Assembly (NCBI RefSeq): GCF_004348725.1
Contig: NZ_SMKR01000013.1
Location: 1 to 64,000, forward strand
Length of the DNA stretch: 64,000 nucleotides
Reading direction: 5' to 3'
Origin: Kribbella turkmenica
GTDB taxonomy: Bacteria; Actinomycetota; Actinomycetes; Propionibacteriales; Kribbellaceae
Positions 62,139 through 64,000 of the stretch are shown piece by piece. A model generated the notes under the pieces. That model was not told the DNA's origin and did no database searches. It worked only from the letters and a program-made list of their open reading frames with translations. The number at the start of each line of letters is the position of its first letter. Positions within the stretch are counted from its first letter, which is position 1. A program made the position numbers and the translations under genes.

Positions 62139-63278
62139 GTGACCGCTTCGCCGACTGGGGGTGCTGTGCAGGGAGAAGACATCCTTGGAGTTGTTCTCGA
62201 GGCCGTGCGGCCGCCGACCCTGCTGGACAGCGGAGTCGCTCCGCCAACTGTCGCGCAGCACCTGGTCTTGACTCCGGAGCAGCACATCTCGGTGTACAGC
62301 GACGAGCAGTGGGAGGAGTTCGTCCTCGAGTGGGCGACCAGCCTCGATCCGCGCTATGAGCAGTTGATGCGCAACGGCGGCGCGAACGACCACGGCGTCG
62401 ACATCGCAGGCTTCCTCACCGACCAACGGTTCGATGGACCTTGGGACTGCTACCAGTGCAAGCATTACCGAGCCTCGTTGAAGGTCAGTGATGCGTACCC
62501 CGAGATCATGAAGGTCGTCCTCGGCGCCCTGGCCGGTCACTACACCTGGCCCCGCCGATACCGATTCGCCGCTCCGAAGGGCTACAGCACCTCCCTCGCC
62601 AACCTGCTGCATGCGCCCGGCAACCTCAAGCCCGACTTCGTCCGCGAACTCACGAAGCCACGCGGCCCGCTGGCCCGTCAACTGGGCGAAGCGCCGATCG
62701 AGGACGTGCTGCGCTTCGTAGAGGATGCGGACTTCTCCGTGTTCGGCACCGTCCAGTTGCACGAACTGACCGGTGGTCACTCCCAGACCCGCTGGCACTC
62801 CGTCAGGTTCGGGGTGGCCTTACCTCCCAGACCCATGGCTCCGGTGCCCGCTCCCGAGCCAGCCGAACACGAGCAGCGGTACGTCGAGAAGTTGCTCGCC
62901 GTCTACCGAGAGCGCCACGGTGATCCGGACATCACCTCAGCGAACGCCGGCACGAGACCGGCGGTACGCGACCACTACCACCGTCAGCGAGTGGCGTTCT
63001 ACAGCGCGGAGGCGCTGCGCGTCTTCGCCCGCGATTCCGTTCCGGACGGAACCTTCAGCGCGCTGCAGGAGGAGATCTTCGACGGCGTGATCGACGTACA
63101 CGACCTCGACCACGACAGCGGCTTCGCTCGCCTGCACGAAGTCAGTCAAGCCGCGCGCAGCCTGTCCATCACGTCGAACGGACTCCTTCCGGTCGTCGCG
63201 GTCCGAGACCGCACCGGCATCTGTCATCAACTGGCCAACGACGATCGATTGGACTGGTGCCGTGCAGATCCTCAATAG
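62139..63278 (+). CDS. ABC-3C system protein with Mrr-like nuclease domain
   Basis: 379 residues from a GTG. The N-terminal third has a restriction-endonuclease fold: Asp88 in DHGVDIAGF, then Gln106-x-Lys108 (YQCKHY), the D-(E/Q)xK of Mrr-like enzymes. The remainder has the layout of the C-terminal domain of ABC-three-component (ABC-3C) effector proteins, including a helical ERYVEKLLAVYRERHG-type segment and a DLDHDSGFARLHEV motif. ABC-3C systems are proposed defence or anti-element systems in which an SMC-like ATPase signals through a small middle component. The next gene starts before this one ends. Confidence 0.75.
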   Translation: MTASPTGGAVQGEDILGVVLEAVRPPTLLDSGVAPPTVAQHLVLTPEQHISVYSDEQWEEFVLEWATSLDPRYEQLMRNGGANDHGVDIAGFLTDQRFDGPWDCYQCKHYRASLKVSDAYPEIMKVVLGALAGHYTWPRRYRFAAPKGYSTSLANLLHAPGNLKPDFVRELTKPRGPLARQLGEAPIEDVLRFVEDADFSVFGTVQLHELTGGHSQTRWHSVRFGVALPPRPMAPVPAPEPAEHEQRYVEKLLAVYRERHGDPDITSANAGTRPAVRDHYHRQRVAFYSAEALRVFARDSVPDGTFSALQEEIFDGVIDVHDLDHDSGFARLHEVSQAARSLSITSNGLLPVVAVRDRTGICHQLANDDRLDWCRADPQ

Positions 63279-63753
63279 TCCGATCGAGGTTGGCGTTCGA
63301 TCGCTCGTCGTACTGAACACGATCTACCCACAGGCACTGGATCTCACCCGCTTGACGCTCATGGACTACTGCCTCGTCCACAGCTCCGACCTCGGCGGGC
63401 CGGACAGTGTCTTCCCGGAGGTGCCATCACGGAGCGGCGAGTTCGGAGTGAAGCGCTCGGTGCTCTCCCTCGGACTTCAGCTGATGATGCGAGCCGACAT
63501 GGTCGACATGCTCACGACCGACGAAGGGCTCGTCTATCGAGCCGGTGAGGAGGCTGCGCCGTTCCTCCAGTTGCTCCGGTCGGATCACGTTGCATCGCTC
63601 GTCAGAGTCGCCGAGTGGGTGGTGGACGAGTTCGGACATCTGTCGCAGGACCAGATCCGCGAGCGAATGACCGAGACCACCAGTCGGTGGCAGTGGGAGA
63701 TCGAGTCACCTCTTGACCCCTTCGACAGCGCACCAGCAGGAGAGGGCCGATGA
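63262..63753 (+). CDS. ABC-3C middle component
   Basis: 163 residues from a GTG, overlapping the nuclease gene by 17 bp and the ATPase gene by 4 bp. Pattern of the middle component: LNSPIEVGVRSLVVLNTIYPQ, then LTLMDYCLVHSSDLGGP, SRSGEFGVKRSVLS, and AEWVVDEFG late. The winged-helix-like fold is thought to bridge ATPase and effector. I am confident of the family from the neighbourhood and these strings, without a search. Confidence 0.75.
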   Translation: MQILNSPIEVGVRSLVVLNTIYPQALDLTRLTLMDYCLVHSSDLGGPDSVFPEVPSRSGEFGVKRSVLSLGLQLMMRADMVDMLTTDEGLVYRAGEEAAPFLQLLRSDHVASLVRVAEWVVDEFGHLSQDQIRERMTETTSRWQWEIESPLDPFDSAPAGEGR

Positions 63754-64000
63754 GACTTCTTCACCTGACGGCTCTGGGCGCCGATGAGGCCCCAGCCAGC
63801 ATCGAGTTCGGCTCGCGCCTCACAGTGATCTACGGGGCATCGGACACGGGCAAGTCCTATGTCCTCGACGCCCTGGACTTCATGCTCGGCGGCAAGGCGC
63901 TGCGAGTCATCCCCGAGGCGGCGGCATACGACCGTCTGCTCCTCGGCATCCAGCTGAGTGATGGCTCGACGGTCACGCTCTCCCGCTCTCTGCGCGGTGG
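63750..64000 (+). CDS. ABC-3C SMC-like ATPase, N-terminal fragment (cut by window edge)
   Basis: The ATG overlaps the middle-component stop (ATGA). 83 codons are visible: a strand, LTVIYGASDTGKSYVLDALDF with the P-loop GASDTGKS, and a second strand. This is the start of an SMC/RecN-like ATPase (DUF3732-type), the third part of an ABC-3C system. The rest lies beyond 64000. Confidence 0.8.
   Translation, partial: MRLLHLTALGADEAPASIEFGSRLTVIYGASDTGKSYVLDALDFMLGGKALRVIPEAAAYDRLLLGIQLSDGSTVTLSRSLRG

Noticed and set aside
1..64000. CRISPR arrays, transposases, tRNA and rRNA genes
   Set aside because: No regular short repeats with spacers, no DDE or serine recombinase motifs, and no cloverleaf or rRNA sequence were recognised on either strand.

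Overview
The window is GC-rich DNA from an actinomycete. The pointers are AfsR-type BTAD/NB-ARC regulators, GTG and TTG starts, GC-rich hairpin terminators without long T-tracts, and Tat-type lipoprotein signals. A Kribbella- or Nocardioides-like genus would fit, but that is a guess. I see no tRNA, rRNA, CRISPR array, transposase or phage structural gene.

Layout. (1) 1-12.7 kb: the 5' end of a malate synthase gene, a secreted 2340-residue SpvB/VCBS/RHS toxin-like protein, an amidohydrolase, an AfsR-like regulator and a GNAT. (2) 12.8-45.7 kb: a large locus that a single LysR regulator probably controls. Four promoters share one architecture (GTATTGGAC in all four, then a -10 element 18-19 bp further on). 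They precede an orphan NMT1/THI5-type binding protein, threonyl-tRNA synthetase, an ABC-importer operon and a monooxygenase operon. The importer operon encodes binding protein, ATPase, two permeases, adenosine-deaminase-like enzyme, TauE/SafE exporter, NTF2-like protein and CDA-fold deaminase, and is followed by AlaRS, ProRS and a GNAT. The monooxygenase operon encodes a flavin-dependent monooxygenase, flavin reductase, aldo/keto reductase, nucleoside hydrolase, ribokinase, LysRS and a tandem GNAT, with most junctions overlapping by 4 bp. The LysR gene diverges from it. (3) 33.4-37.7 kb, between those operons: a frameshifted MFS gene, GrpB, an HTH protein, a GNAT and a small unknown protein. 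(4) 46.6-49.9 kb: a DMT exporter, a decayed alpha/beta-hydrolase gene and two small membrane proteins. (5) 49.9-62 kb: a second catabolic module with two paralogous MarR regulators. It holds an SDR, a TrzA/SsnA-type deaminase, a Rieske oxygenase and its reductase, a second nucleoside hydrolase, a second NMT1/SsuA-type importer, a 2OG-Fe dioxygenase and a DUF1152 protein. (6) 62.1-64 kb: the start of an ABC-three-component (ABC-3C) anti-element system, cut by the window edge.

How it may work together (inference). The two modules import and take apart a modified nucleoside or nucleobase. The left module also carries four aminoacyl-tRNA synthetases, two of them coupled to acetyltransferases. That is what one would expect if the substrate is, or releases, an aminoacyl-adenylate mimic such as an aminoacyl-sulfamoyl-nucleoside: resistant synthetases and amine acetylation would protect the cell, while the monooxygenase, sulfite-type exporter, deaminases, nucleoside hydrolase and ribokinase recycle the pieces. 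No described system I know of has this combination.
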